NCBI GenBank assembly: GCA_964017065.1
Contig: OZ024784.1
Span: forward strand, 12,443,152-12,507,151
DNA: 64,000 bases
Source: Haliclona indistincta
Taxonomy: Eukaryota > Porifera > Demospongiae > Haplosclerida > Chalinidae
Direction of reading: 5' to 3'
Positions 48,722-59,011 of this stretch are shown here, piece by piece. Positions within the stretch are counted from its first letter, which is position 1, and each line of letters opens with the position of its first letter. A program made the translations under genes and the position numbers. The notes under the pieces are model-generated. The model was given only the letters and a program-made list of their open reading frames with translations. It had not been told where the DNA came from and did not search any database.

Positions 48722-49599
48722 ATGTCAGTTTTCTTATGTACTGTCTACAGATGATGAGGTCAGACAGTGTGTATTGGTGTCTCTGGATGAGAGGTTTGAC
48801 GCTCATTTAGCTCAAGCTGAAAATCTCACCTCTTTGTTTGTGGCTATATATGACGGGGTCAGTCACTTACTAGTGTAACAACGTCACATTATTTGTTTCC
48901 TGTCACTGATCAGGTGTTTCGTATCAGAGAGCTGGCTATGTGTGCTATAGGTCGCCTCAGTAATCTCAACCCAGCTTATGTCATGCCCACTCTCAGGAAA
49001 GTGCTCATACAGGTACTACAGAACAAGTGTATAGCATGCTTAATAACTGAATAAACTATCTGATCCGTTTTAGTTTGTGCAATATATTATGGTGATTACC
49101 CAGCTGTATATTTGTGTGCTAGATACTTACTGAACTGGAGTACAGTGGTGTTGGTCGCAATAAGGAGCAGAGTGCACAGCTGTTGGGTCACCTCATTGCT
49201 AATGCTCCTAAACTAGTCAAACCCTATCAGGAGCCCATCTTGAAGGTAATGCTCACTCCAAGCAGTGCCCACCTCACTTGATCTCAACCTCAGGTTCTCA
49301 TACCCAAGCTGAAGGAACTTGATGCCAACCCTAATGTAGTGGTCAGTATAATGGCTGCTGTAGGTGAGCTAGCTCAGGTAGCTGGAGTCACCATGAGGCC
49401 CTGGGTGGACAAGCTGTGCCCCCTACTGGTGGAGATGCTACAGGATGCTAGCTCTTTGGCTAAGAGAGAGGTAAGTGTGAGAGAGGAATAGTTCGTGTCA
49501 GTCTTGTGTGTACAGGTTGCACTTTGGACTTTTGGTCAACTAGTTGAGAACACAGGGTATGTGCATGTATGCATGATTGTGTGCACGCGTGCATGCGTG

Positions 49600-49675
<76 letters not shown>

Positions 49676-51833
49676 CGTGTTTGATGTAATCTTTCATACA
49701 TATAGCTATGTCATCGACCCTTACAATGACTACCCTAACTTGATGGATATTCTGTTCAACTTTCTCAAGTCTGAGCAGACACAGGGAATCAGGAGAGAGG
49801 TTAGTGTGTACATCAGGTTCTTAATCTCTACATGTATTGTGCAGGTTATTAGAGTGCTGGGTCTGTTAGGAGCACTCGACCCTCACAAGCACAGGGTACA
49901 GAAGGGCAGGACACAGCGCAGCAACATGGGCATGCCCATCAGTAAACCAATGGACAAATCATCCAAACAGACTGGAGGTATTGTGAATTTATCACAAAAT
50001 TTCAATCCTTCTCTTTTCCTCAGCCATAGCTGACACAGCTAGTGATCTTCTCGTCCAGATGTCCAGCAACAATCTTGATGACTTCTATCCAGCTGTCGCC
50101 ATTAATGCTCTCATGCGTATTCTCAAGGACCAGTCTCTCTCTCAACATCACACCATGGCTATCCAGGCTCTAGGCTTCATCTTCAAGAGCCTTGGCATGA
50201 AGAGTGTGCCTTACCTTCCTCAGGTAATGGTACTATACATGCTGTGTGCTCAGTAACCACCCTCCCTTGCCTTTCCAGGTCATGCCACCATTTCTGAGCG
50301 TGATTGGTACTTGTGAGAAGAACATGAGAGAATTCATGTTCAAACAGCTTGGTCAGATTATATCAATCATCAAGCAACATGCCAGGAGGTTCATGCCAGA
50401 CATACTAAATGTCATGAGAGTGAGTTATCTTATCACTATTGTTATTATATTCCACCCTCTCTATTTTTCTCTCTCTCTCTATTCAGGAGTTCTGGGCACC
50501 AGACAGTCCCATACAGACCACCATTATCTTCTTGATGGAGAAGATCATAGCATCAATGGGCGATGAGCTCAAGGTGTATCTGCCTCCAATGGTGCAACCT
50601 GTACTGAAGCTGTTCATGCAAGACTCTAGTCAACAGAAACTAGTGACACAAAAAGTGAGTTGGGATGGAGATAGATCGGCTTTGTTACATGTTGTTTGTT
50701 CTAGATGCTCAGTGCATTGCAGCTGTGTGGAGCTAGTCTTGATGACTATCTTCATCTGCTGGTACCGCCAATTGTCAAAGTGTTTCACACTACGTCCAAC
50801 CCTATTGAAGTCAGAAGGTATAGTAGCATCACTAATATAGAGCTAGTGATGTGTGTCTCTCTACCTGTAGAACTGCTCTGGAGACCATTGAGAAGTTGAC
50901 TGCCACACTCGACTTTACTGACTTCTCATCTCAGATTATCCATGCTATTGTGGAGGTAAGCTCAATGGTAGTCAACAACAACTATCGTTATTCTATTGTG
51001 GGCGAAGGACAGCATGTATCAGTGTTTTGAGCATGTAGAGTACATGTGCAACAATTTTCTATGTTATTCCTTTAGATTTACTGTAAACAGTGTCCTTTTT
51101 CACTCTTTGTTACTTTTATACTGTGCATAGGTGGTTGACAATTGTGTCGAGCTGCGTCCCGCTGCCATGGAAACACTGTGCTGTTTGATGACTCAGCTCA
51201 ACCAACGCTACAAAATATTCATTCCAATGGTCAAGAAGGTAATAGGGTGTGGCATAGTGTAGGGGTGTGGTCAGCAACCTCTCATATCATCTAGGTACTG
51301 TTGAAACATCGCTATCAGCACTCAACCTATGATCTGCAGCTGTGCAGGCTACTGAAGGTATGAATGGGACTATTGTAGTCAAGTTGATTTCCTTGTGTGT
51401 GGAATACTGTTTGCACTTGGTTGATGTGTTCCTTGTGCTCAGGGTGAGCCCCTCACTCCTGATGATGATGTGGATAGACAAATCAAGGCTCACAAGCACC
51501 AAACTCATGAAGATGATTCAGCTGAAATTGAAGCCGCTTCCTTCAAGAAGTTTCCAGTTGAAGTCAATTGCCTCACTAGGGTAGGCATTGCTAATACCAT
51601 CTCCTATCATTATTTTTTTCTTGTGATAGGCATGGTCCACTGTGGGTCGTGTCTCTAAGGATGACTGGATGGAGTTCCTGCGTCGTCTCAGTGTTGAGCT
51701 ACTCAAGGAGTCTCCCTCACCTGCTCTCCGTTCCTGCTGGGCTCTAGCACAGGCCTACAATATACTAGCTAGAGAACTCTTCAATGCAGCTTTTGTCTCC
51801 TGTTGGATGGAGCTAAAGTTAGTTACTGTCATA

Positions 51834-51877
<44 letters not shown>

Positions 51878-54800
51878 CACTCTATGCTCCTCCTATTAGG
51901 TCAGTCCATCAAGAGGATCTAGTGGTTAACCTAAAGCAGGCACTCACACGTGACTCCATACCTGAGATTACTCAGACTATACTCAACCTGGCTGAGTTCA
52001 TGGAACATTGCGAGGAAGCCACAGTGAGTGTGTGCACAAACCAAACCTGTCATGAGCTCATGTCGCATCATATACAAGCCCATAGTCAGAGAGTCAACTG
52101 ACCATGCAATATTGTTTAGCGAGTTCTCATACTATGGACTATGGAGTTCTCATAATTATTATAATATGTGCATTTCTATTCAGGGTCGTCTTCCATTGGG
52201 TGCTGAGCTGCTGGGTGAGTGTGCTATGAACTGCAGAGCCTACGCTAAGGCTCTGCACTATAAGGAGGAGGAGTTTCATCGAGGAGTGACACCTAAACTA
52301 CTGGAGTCCTTGATCTCTATCAACAACAAGCTACAGCAACCTGATGCAGCTGCTGGTGTCCTTGTGTATGCTAAGGAGCACCATCAAGCTGAATTTGTGA
52401 GTCACTTCTATCAGCATGTGTTCAACATGTTTTCTCTCTTCAGAGGGTGCAGGAGGAGTGGTACGAGAGTCTCAATGACTGGGAGTCCGCCATGAAGCTG
52501 TACCAGAACAAGCAGTACATACGACCTGATGATACCAAGATAACACTCGGTAGAATGAGATGTCTACATGCTCTTGGAGAATGGTGAGCATATTCCCTCA
52601 TGCATACTGCTGCACAAAATTTTCCGTTCCTTATGAGCAGCATATTCTAATGTTGATGTATGTTTTGTTTATTCAAGGAACAAGCTAAATGAGATAGCAA
52701 GCGAGACATGGGGACTAGGAGATGACGAGACACGGCAGAACATGTCAGTGATGGTGAGTGCGGCTGCCTGGGGCATGGGTCAATGGGACAGCATGGAGGA
52801 GTACGTGAGGTCCATCCCTCCTGTGAGCTTTGAAGGATACTTCTACCAGGCTCTACTGAATATACACCATAGACGGTTCTCTGCTGCACAACTGGTAAGG
52901 AGGGCTACAGTACATGAGCACTAACTCTCTTTGTTCTTTAGTGTATAGATCAAGCTCGTGATACATTAGATGCTGATCTTACAGCACTAGTAGGAGAGTC
53001 TTACAGCAGAGCATATCATGTAATGGTCAGTGTACAGTTGCTGTCAGAGCTCGAGGAGATCACTCAGTGCCTACTGAGACCAGAGAGAAAGCAACAGCTG
53101 CAGATTACATGGTGGAAACGACTCCTGGTATGTTATTACATGAGGTATTAACATAGTCATGAACTGGTCACATTGAAAAAGAGCAAGTGATGTATTTATT
53201 CTTTGAGTGCTTTGTCTGGGGGCTTGTTGTGTTACTCAATGGTGAAGAAAAACAAAATTACAGGACCAACTATGATATTTTGTTTCAATGCAAGATTTCA
53301 CATACGTACTAGTTGTTGTTTACAAAAGTTCAAGAAATGAGAACAGAGAGAACTGATATTAAACCAACTATAAGACACAGATGATGTGATGAGGCAGAAG
53401 ATGGATGCATGATGCAGCAATGTGGCTCCAAACAGCATGATGGATTACTGCAGTTCTGGCTGCATGCATTAGGGTTAATATCGGGACAACAATCTATTGG
53501 GCAGTTAGAACCATCTTCTCCAGTCTGACAAACTCTATCTCCACAGAACGTTCCTACATCAACAATTCCGTCATTACTTTGTCTTTTACGATTTGCAGTA
53601 GCTTTTATACAACAGCCTCGAAAGCATCCTGACCAATAAGGGCAAAACCCGGGAATGTTTGTCGATATGGAGTTTTGGTTGCAAATTTCTTGGCACTGTA
53701 GCTGCTGGCTGCAGCTTGCACAGTTAAAGCGGTAGGTAGGTCTTCCTGTGAGCCCGTCAGACGTTGATCTATTTCCACACTGGTTGCAGTATATGCCTGA
53801 CGAGCCACCGCCCTGATAGGTCAGCCCACTACAGCTGGTGTCTTGCGGATCGTTGCAGTTGTTGCAACACGTGAAGAAGTGAACTCCAGACTCGCCTCCG
53901 TTATCATATTGGGTGCAGAAACTTGATTCGGTCGCTCGAGAATCGACTGCTGGCCAGTACTGGCAACGACATTGGTTGAATAGTGTTTCCAATGGTCGCT
54001 CGTAGTCGACTGCTTTATCGCAAACGCATCGGGTGTCGTACTCTGAACCGCATCGGATTGGCAGACCACTGACCGGATTACAGCTCGATCTACTGCTGTC
54101 TGGAATGTCCACGACACTGCTTAGAGCGTAATCATTGATTGGTTTGCAGGTTTGCCACCATCTGCTTCTTGCACAATCGGCTACACTCGTCGAAACCAAG
54201 TCTGCTTTGGCGCAGGATCCGTACTGTCGTGGGTCGCAGCTGTACGATAACGGCAGCTCTCGTTTGTTTCTACCATGCACACTATGAACAGCGACAAGCG
54301 CCAAGAAACAAGCGTAGTAGAACATACTTTTGGCTGCTGCTCTGGGTGGTGTGACGTCATGAACGAAATTTCGCAGGATCGCAGAGATCATTCTGTGTTC
54401 CTTGTTTAGCATAGATGATGGAGTACAATCTGTGTGTGTATAATCTGTGTCCTCCAGGGGTGTCAGTACAATCTGTGTGTGTATAATCTGTGTCCTCCAG
54501 GGGTGTCAGCGCAATGTAGAGGACTGGCAGAGAGTGCTGCAGGTGCGTTCACTAGTGCTCTCACAGGAAGAGGAACTCAAGGGTTGGATCAAGTTTGCAT
54601 CAATATGTCGTAAGAGTGGCAAGCTGGTGCTTTCAGAGCGAACATTGCTCAACCTGCTCAGTCAGGATTCTAGCTGTACTGCTGATGAGCCTCTCTCTAG
54701 AAAGTATCCTCAAGTATGCTAATACTATTGAGGAAGATCCACTCATATTGCTGCCTCTTCAGGTGACACTGGCTTACATGAAGCACTTATGGAAGGCAGA

Positions 54801-57800
54801 TCGGAAACAGAATGCATTTGATTTATTGGGGAAATTTGTGAATCAACTCCAGCCAAGAGACTCTCATGAGCAGCTCTCACAAGAAACCAACCAACTACTG
54901 GCTCAGTCAGTATTACCTGTTTAGTGTATTGGACATAACTTAATTCTCTCTTTCTCATGCTATTCCAGGTGCTATGTTAAACTAGGGGACTGGAGGGCAG
55001 AGCTTGACCAAGACTCCTCCCACATTAACTCTATTCTTCATTATTATCGGCAAGCCACTGAGCACAATCGTACTTGGTACAAGGCATGGCACAATTGGGC
55101 CTACATGAACTTCCAAGCTCTTCTCCAACACAAGCATTCACTGGGTCAACAAGTAAATGGACCAGAGGTAGCTTGAACTATGTGTTACTGACTGGTCTGT
55201 GGGGCTATGTCTGGTGCTACACATAATTTGTTCATTTTATTAGTCATTATTTATTCTTTCCTCTAGTTTGCATCTCCTGGTGAAATTGGTAGTGGCAGTG
55301 AACCCTCTGATTCTCCATCAGTAGGTAACATCACCACTTCGTCCTCCTCCCCTCCTCTTGTCTCCACTATTTCTCCCGGATACGAGCAAGTTACTATCAA
55401 TGGCATAGATCCCAGCCAGTATGCCTGTTCTGCTGTTCATGGGTTCTTCCGATCAATTGGTCTCTCTGTAGACAACTCTCTACAGGATACTCTCAGGTAT
55501 GTAGACTGTGTGCACTCCATTATTGATTGCTATACCTCTATATCTAGACTGCTGACTCTCTGGTTCGACTACGGCCACATGATTGAAGTGAATGCAGCTA
55601 TTGTTGATGGTATCAAGACTGTAGATATTGACAACTGGCTCCAGGTTAGTGATATTGCAGTCAGTAAAGCTGTAATTGAGGTTGGTTGCTGTGCTTGTTA
55701 GGTGATACCTCAACTGATTGCTCGTATTGACTCACCTCGTCGACTAGTGTCTAAGCTAGTTCATGAGTTGTTGACTGAGGTTGGCAGGCATCATCCACAG
55801 GTATCTCTATGACTCATACTAGCATGCTAATCACTCACCCTCCTCAGGCACTGATCTATCCACTGACAGTAGCTGCTAAGAGTCAGAGCAGCATAAGAAG
55901 AGAAGCTGCTGACACTATACTGGGTAACTTGAAGGAACACAGCTCTGCTCTTGTCCAGCAAGCTGTCATGGTGTCTGAAGAGCTCATTAGAGTGGCCATA
56001 CTCTGGCATGAACAATGGCATGAGGCACTAGAAGACGCTTCAAGGTGAAACTATGTGGTCTTCTTTATCCACACTCACCCTTTCTTTTCAGATTGTATTT
56101 TGGTGAGCACAATGTTACTGGAATGTTCAATGTACTGGAGCCTCTACATCAGAAGATGGAGAAAGGTCCAGAGACTCTCAAGGAGATATCATTCAATCAG
56201 GTGCTCAGTTAGCTAGAGTGCTTATCATGCTTGAGCTGTTTTAATGTAGGCGTATGGGCGTGATTTGGCTGAGGCATTTGACTGGTGTCGCAAGTATCAA
56301 ACCACCTCAAATGTGAAGGACCTCACTCAGGCCTGGGAGCTTTACTATCATGTGTTCAGACGTATCTCTAAACAGCTTCCTCAGGTACATATCTTAACAC
56401 ATCGCTGTTTCACTTTAACATGCTTTGTTTCTAGCTGACCACACTAGAACTACAGTATGTGTCTCCTAAGTTGCTGGAGTGTCAGGACCAAGAGCTAGCC
56501 ATACCAGGCACATATGAGCCTCACCAACCTGTCATACACATCAAGAATGTATCTCCATCACTTAATGTCATCACATCAAAGCAGCGACCTAGAAAACTCA
56601 TCATGGAAGGTAACTACCATCTCTCTGGTATTGCATCGTGTTATCGACACATCTCACAGGCAGCAATGGTCACAGCTACATGTTCCTTCTCAAGGGACAT
56701 GAGGATCTTCGTCAAGACGAGCGAGTGATGCAGTTGTTTGGTCTAGTAAACACACTGCTTGCTAATGATCCCGAGACATTCCGACGCCACCTGCGCATCC
56801 AGCGATACTCCGTGATTCCTCTCTCTCCCAATTCTGGACTGATTGGTTGGGTCCCACATTGTGACACTATACATGCCCTCATCAGGGACTATAGAGACAA
56901 GAAGAAGATCATGCTAAATATAGAACACAGACTAATGCTTCAGGTAGACTACAGCACGTACCTAACTGCTAGTATGATAATGTTACCCTCTACAGACGTC
57001 CTCTGACTATGATCATCTGATGCTGATGCAGAAGGTTGAAGTATTTGAGCAAGCTATCAACAGTACAACCGGTGATGACCTTGCTAAAGTGCTCTGGTTG
57101 AAGAGCCCTAACTCTGAGGTCTGCTCTTTCTATTCCGCTGTCTCTCATTGTTTCCTTGCTGTAGGTGTGGTTTGATCGTCGTACTAACTACACTCGCTCA
57201 CTGGCTGTCATGTCCATGGTTGGTTATGTACTGGGACTAGGAGACAGGTTAGTCAGACTTGTATCATTCTTGTCCACACATTCCTTCTTTGTGTTAGGCA
57301 TCCGTCTAATCTGATGTTGGATAGACTCACTGGACGGATCCTCCACATTGACTTTGGTGACTGTTTTGAAGTTGCTATGACTCGGGAAAAGTTTCCAGAG
57401 AAGATACCATTCAGACTAACTAGAATGCTGACTAACGCTATGGAGGTTAGCAGAGGGTAGCTGGAAGAGTCTAGAATAAAAAACCTTTGCTTGTCCCAGG
57501 TGACTGGTATAGAAGGTAACTTCCGTAAAACATGTTGCAGTGTAATGAAAGTGCTCCGAGAGAACAAGGACAGTGTAATGGCTGTTCTAGAGGCATTCGT
57601 GTATGATCCTCTTTTGAACTGGAGACTGATAGATGGTGAGTCCTGTGCTCTAGCCTTGCCTCGATGACTACTATCTTATGCAGACAACGCCAAGACTAAG
57701 GTCAAGGTAGATCACAAGCGTGTCCAGGATGCTACCACAGGTATCTCATCAGTCAATCTCAGTTTGTTTACAATCATTTTTTTATTACTCTCTAATAGTA

Positions 57801-58086
57801 GGGTTCTCCCCTTACCCTGGGGTTCAGGTACCTGAGTCACAACAGTACCATCCTGAAGAGCTCAACAAGAAGGCACTAGCTATTACTGACAGAGTGAAAC
57901 AAAAACTGACAGGTCAGTCACACCCTTCGTCCTGAACCTCTGGTTCACACTCCGTCATTCACAGGTAATGATTTCCCTCATGAGAAAATGATTTCTGTGG
58001 ATAGACAAGTACAGCTGCTAATAGAACAAGCTACCAGTCATGAAAACCTGTGCCAGTGCTATATAGGCTGGTGCCCATTCTGGTAG
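45526..58086 (+). CDS. MTOR: mTOR serine/threonine kinase
   Basis: Catalytic subunit of TORC1 and TORC2, spread over several dozen short exons. HEAT-repeat exons start with [28 protein letters not shown] Ser-rich segment (about 46866-46990) replaces a less extreme human linker. FAT exons include [28 protein letters not shown] and [14 protein letters not shown]. The FRB domain reads [21 protein letters not shown] and [21 protein letters not shown]. The kinase domain has [37 protein letters not shown] (catalytic Asp) and HIDFGD. The FATC end is IGWCPFW, identical to the human end. Stop TAG 58084-58086; AATAAA at 58417-58422. Start at 45526 in a good initiation context. One intron hosts an antisense gene. 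Confidence 0.97.
46150..46176. repeat. Short inverted repeat with GCGCATGCGC core
   Basis: TAACCCTC and GAGGGTTA flank a GCGCATGCGC-containing centre in an mTOR intron. It may be a fragment of a foldback element. Confidence 0.6.
47223..47416. mobile_element. 194-bp MITE with TACCGTAGATC ends
   Basis: The left end reads TACCGTAGATC, then a partial repeat of itself, then GTATTATTT. The right end in reverse complement reads TACCGTAGATCGTATTATTT. It lies in an mTOR intron. The left 11 bp are duplicated, which suggests slippage at the terminus. Confidence 0.75.
48662..48718 (+). repeat. (GT)n microsatellite forming an mTOR 5' splice site
   Basis: A run of about 28 GT units starts directly at the exon end (ACAG/GTGTGT). 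The exons join in frame as TDTDDEVRQ if the first GT is the donor. Confidence 0.9.
49603..49670 (+). repeat. (GT)n microsatellite in an mTOR intron
   Basis: A run of about 34 GT units preceded by imperfect GTGCATGC repeats, within the intron after the exon that codes for VENTG. Confidence 0.9.
51839..51876 (+). repeat. (CA)n microsatellite in an mTOR intron
   Basis: About 19 CA units in a short intron. It reads as GT on the other strand. Confidence 0.9.
53195..53200 (-). terminator. Polyadenylation signal of the nested Cys-rich gene
   Basis: AATAAA on the minus strand, about 130 bp beyond the stop codon at 53330 and still inside the mTOR intron. Confidence 0.6.
53330..54325 (-). CDS. Novel Cys-rich secreted, probably GPI-anchored protein nested in mTOR
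   Basis: Not recognised as a known family. A single uninterrupted frame, antisense inside the mTOR intron 53129-54510. Starting at [18 protein letters not shown] (54325) gives about 331 residues with a clean signal peptide; the frame continues to 54412 but the longer start would hide it. After a basic RNKRE stretch the ectodomain has about 36 cysteines, with CCNNC, CRGCC-like pairs, and [20 protein letters not shown], a motif seen in various invertebrate extracellular proteins. The C-terminus has a small-residue stretch (SSASS) and a hydrophobic tail ([14 protein letters not shown]), as expected of a GPI signal. A CRE site TGACGTCA lies at 54352-54359 just upstream, and AATAAA at 53195-53200 (minus) lies about 130 nt past the stop. 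Function unknown. Confidence 0.8.
   Translation of the reverse strand: MFYYACFLALVAVHSVHGRNKRELPLSYSCDPRQYGSCAKADLVSTSVADCARSRWWQTCKPINDYALSSVVDIPDSSRSSCNPVSGLPIRCGSEYDTRCVCDKAVDYERPLETLFNQCRCQYWPAVDSRATESSFCTQYDNGGESGVHFFTCCNNCNDPQDTSCSGLTYQGGGSSGIYCNQCGNRSTSDGLTGRPTYRFNCASCSQQLQCQEICNQNSISTNIPGFCPYWSGCFRGCCIKATANRKRQSNDGIVDVGTFCGDRVCQTGEDGSNCPIDCCPDINPNACSQNCSNPSCCLEPHCCIMHPSSASSHHLCLIVGLISVLSVLIS
54424..54509 (+). repeat. 43-bp tandem duplication of an mTOR 3' splice site
   Basis: A 43-bp unit from TACAATCTGTGTGTG to CCTCCAGGGGTGTCAG occurs twice back to back, at 54424 and 54467. Each copy includes a complete AG acceptor (CCTCCAG/GGGTGTCAG). Only the second gives the mTOR frame ([15 protein letters not shown]). 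Confidence 0.95.
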
Positions 58087-58280
58087 AATTAAATCAGAAC
58101 TACAACTCATGATCCAATAATTTTGACAGTTTTGATACTTAAAGCTATTCTTGTAAGTAAAATAATAATAGATGACAAGTGTGTTTTCAAAAAAACTACT
58201 ACTGTTATGTTCTTGGTAATTCCAGTTCTGGTACATGTAGTCACTTCCTAATGGGTAGTTACAGAATTATCCTCAAGATT

Positions 58281-58335
58281 CTCAAGGCTTTTTGCCTTGA
58301 GACGCCTTCAATTAGTCTAGTCTTATACACTAGAC
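58281..58335 (+). other. Two adjacent perfect hairpins in the mTOR 3'UTR
   Basis: CTCAAGGC, a TTTTT loop and GCCTTGAG (58281-58301) are followed by GTCTAGT, a 7-nt loop and ACTAGAC (58315-58335). They lie between the mTOR stop and its AATAAA. Role unknown; could be a UTR element or a relic. Confidence 0.6.
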
Positions 58336-58501
58336 AAGTTTCTCTAATCCAAGACTGTTCGTATGGTTTGTGTTACTATTAATAATTATTATGAAAACAG
58401 CACAGTAAACAACTGCAATAAAATCAAGATGTGCTTGCAGCATAATGTACACAACAACAAGAGAGTCCACACACACACACAGTTCCAGCTAGCTCTCCAT
58501 A

Positions 58502-58542
58502 TCATTTGTGATTCTGCGTTGCCACCGCAATAATGATGATGA
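58502..58542 (-). other. Alternative (duplicated) terminal exon of the VAMP gene
   Basis: This 41-bp segment has a good acceptor (CTTCCTTCTCCTAG) and, in the same phase as the proximal last exon, codes for IIIIIAVATQNHK and a stop. The proximal exon codes for IIIIIAVVVQKNQ and a stop, with the same 41-bp length and a near-identical acceptor. The two differ only in the last few luminal residues. An AATAAA on the minus strand at 58677-58682 lies between them. Confidence 0.75.
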
Positions 58543-59011
58543 CTAGGAGAAGGAAGAATGCCGTCAGCATAGAGCATGCAATGTAGTGAGTGATAAAGCT
58601 GCTGCATATCCACTGGTAGTGCTGAAACCAAATTAATGGTTGCATCCAGCCGTACCAAGTACACATGCAACATGCATTTATTATAGATTATAACATGCTA
58701 TGATCAGTTCCTAAGCCAATAATAACAGCTGATGGAACACTAACATCTTTAGAACAAGACAAAATGTAAGTGTCTCATTATTATCATTATTGTATACACT
58801 ACAGTTGACATTAAACTGTAAAGACAACACAAGAAATGCTACAAAAACTGACAAGGAATTTGAGAATAAAATTAATACATAAAACTATGGATCAGGCACA
58901 GAAATAAAACACCAAAATGGTGGACTATAGTAACTAATATTATTATCTATACAGAATATCAACAACAGCGCATGAACACCACTGTCCTCCATCACCATCA
59001 CCATAATATTA

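Noticed and set aside
48464..48878. Open frames of Cys-Val or Thr-His repeats
   Set aside because: Translations of the (GT)n microsatellite in an mTOR intron.
54326..54412. Longer N-terminus for the nested Cys-rich protein
   Set aside because: It would bury the signal peptide and cover the CRE-type promoter site; the ATG at 54325 is preferred.
58389..58673. Minus-strand 94-codon frame over the distal VAMP exon
   Set aside because: Different frame from the exon that continues the SNARE; no domain.
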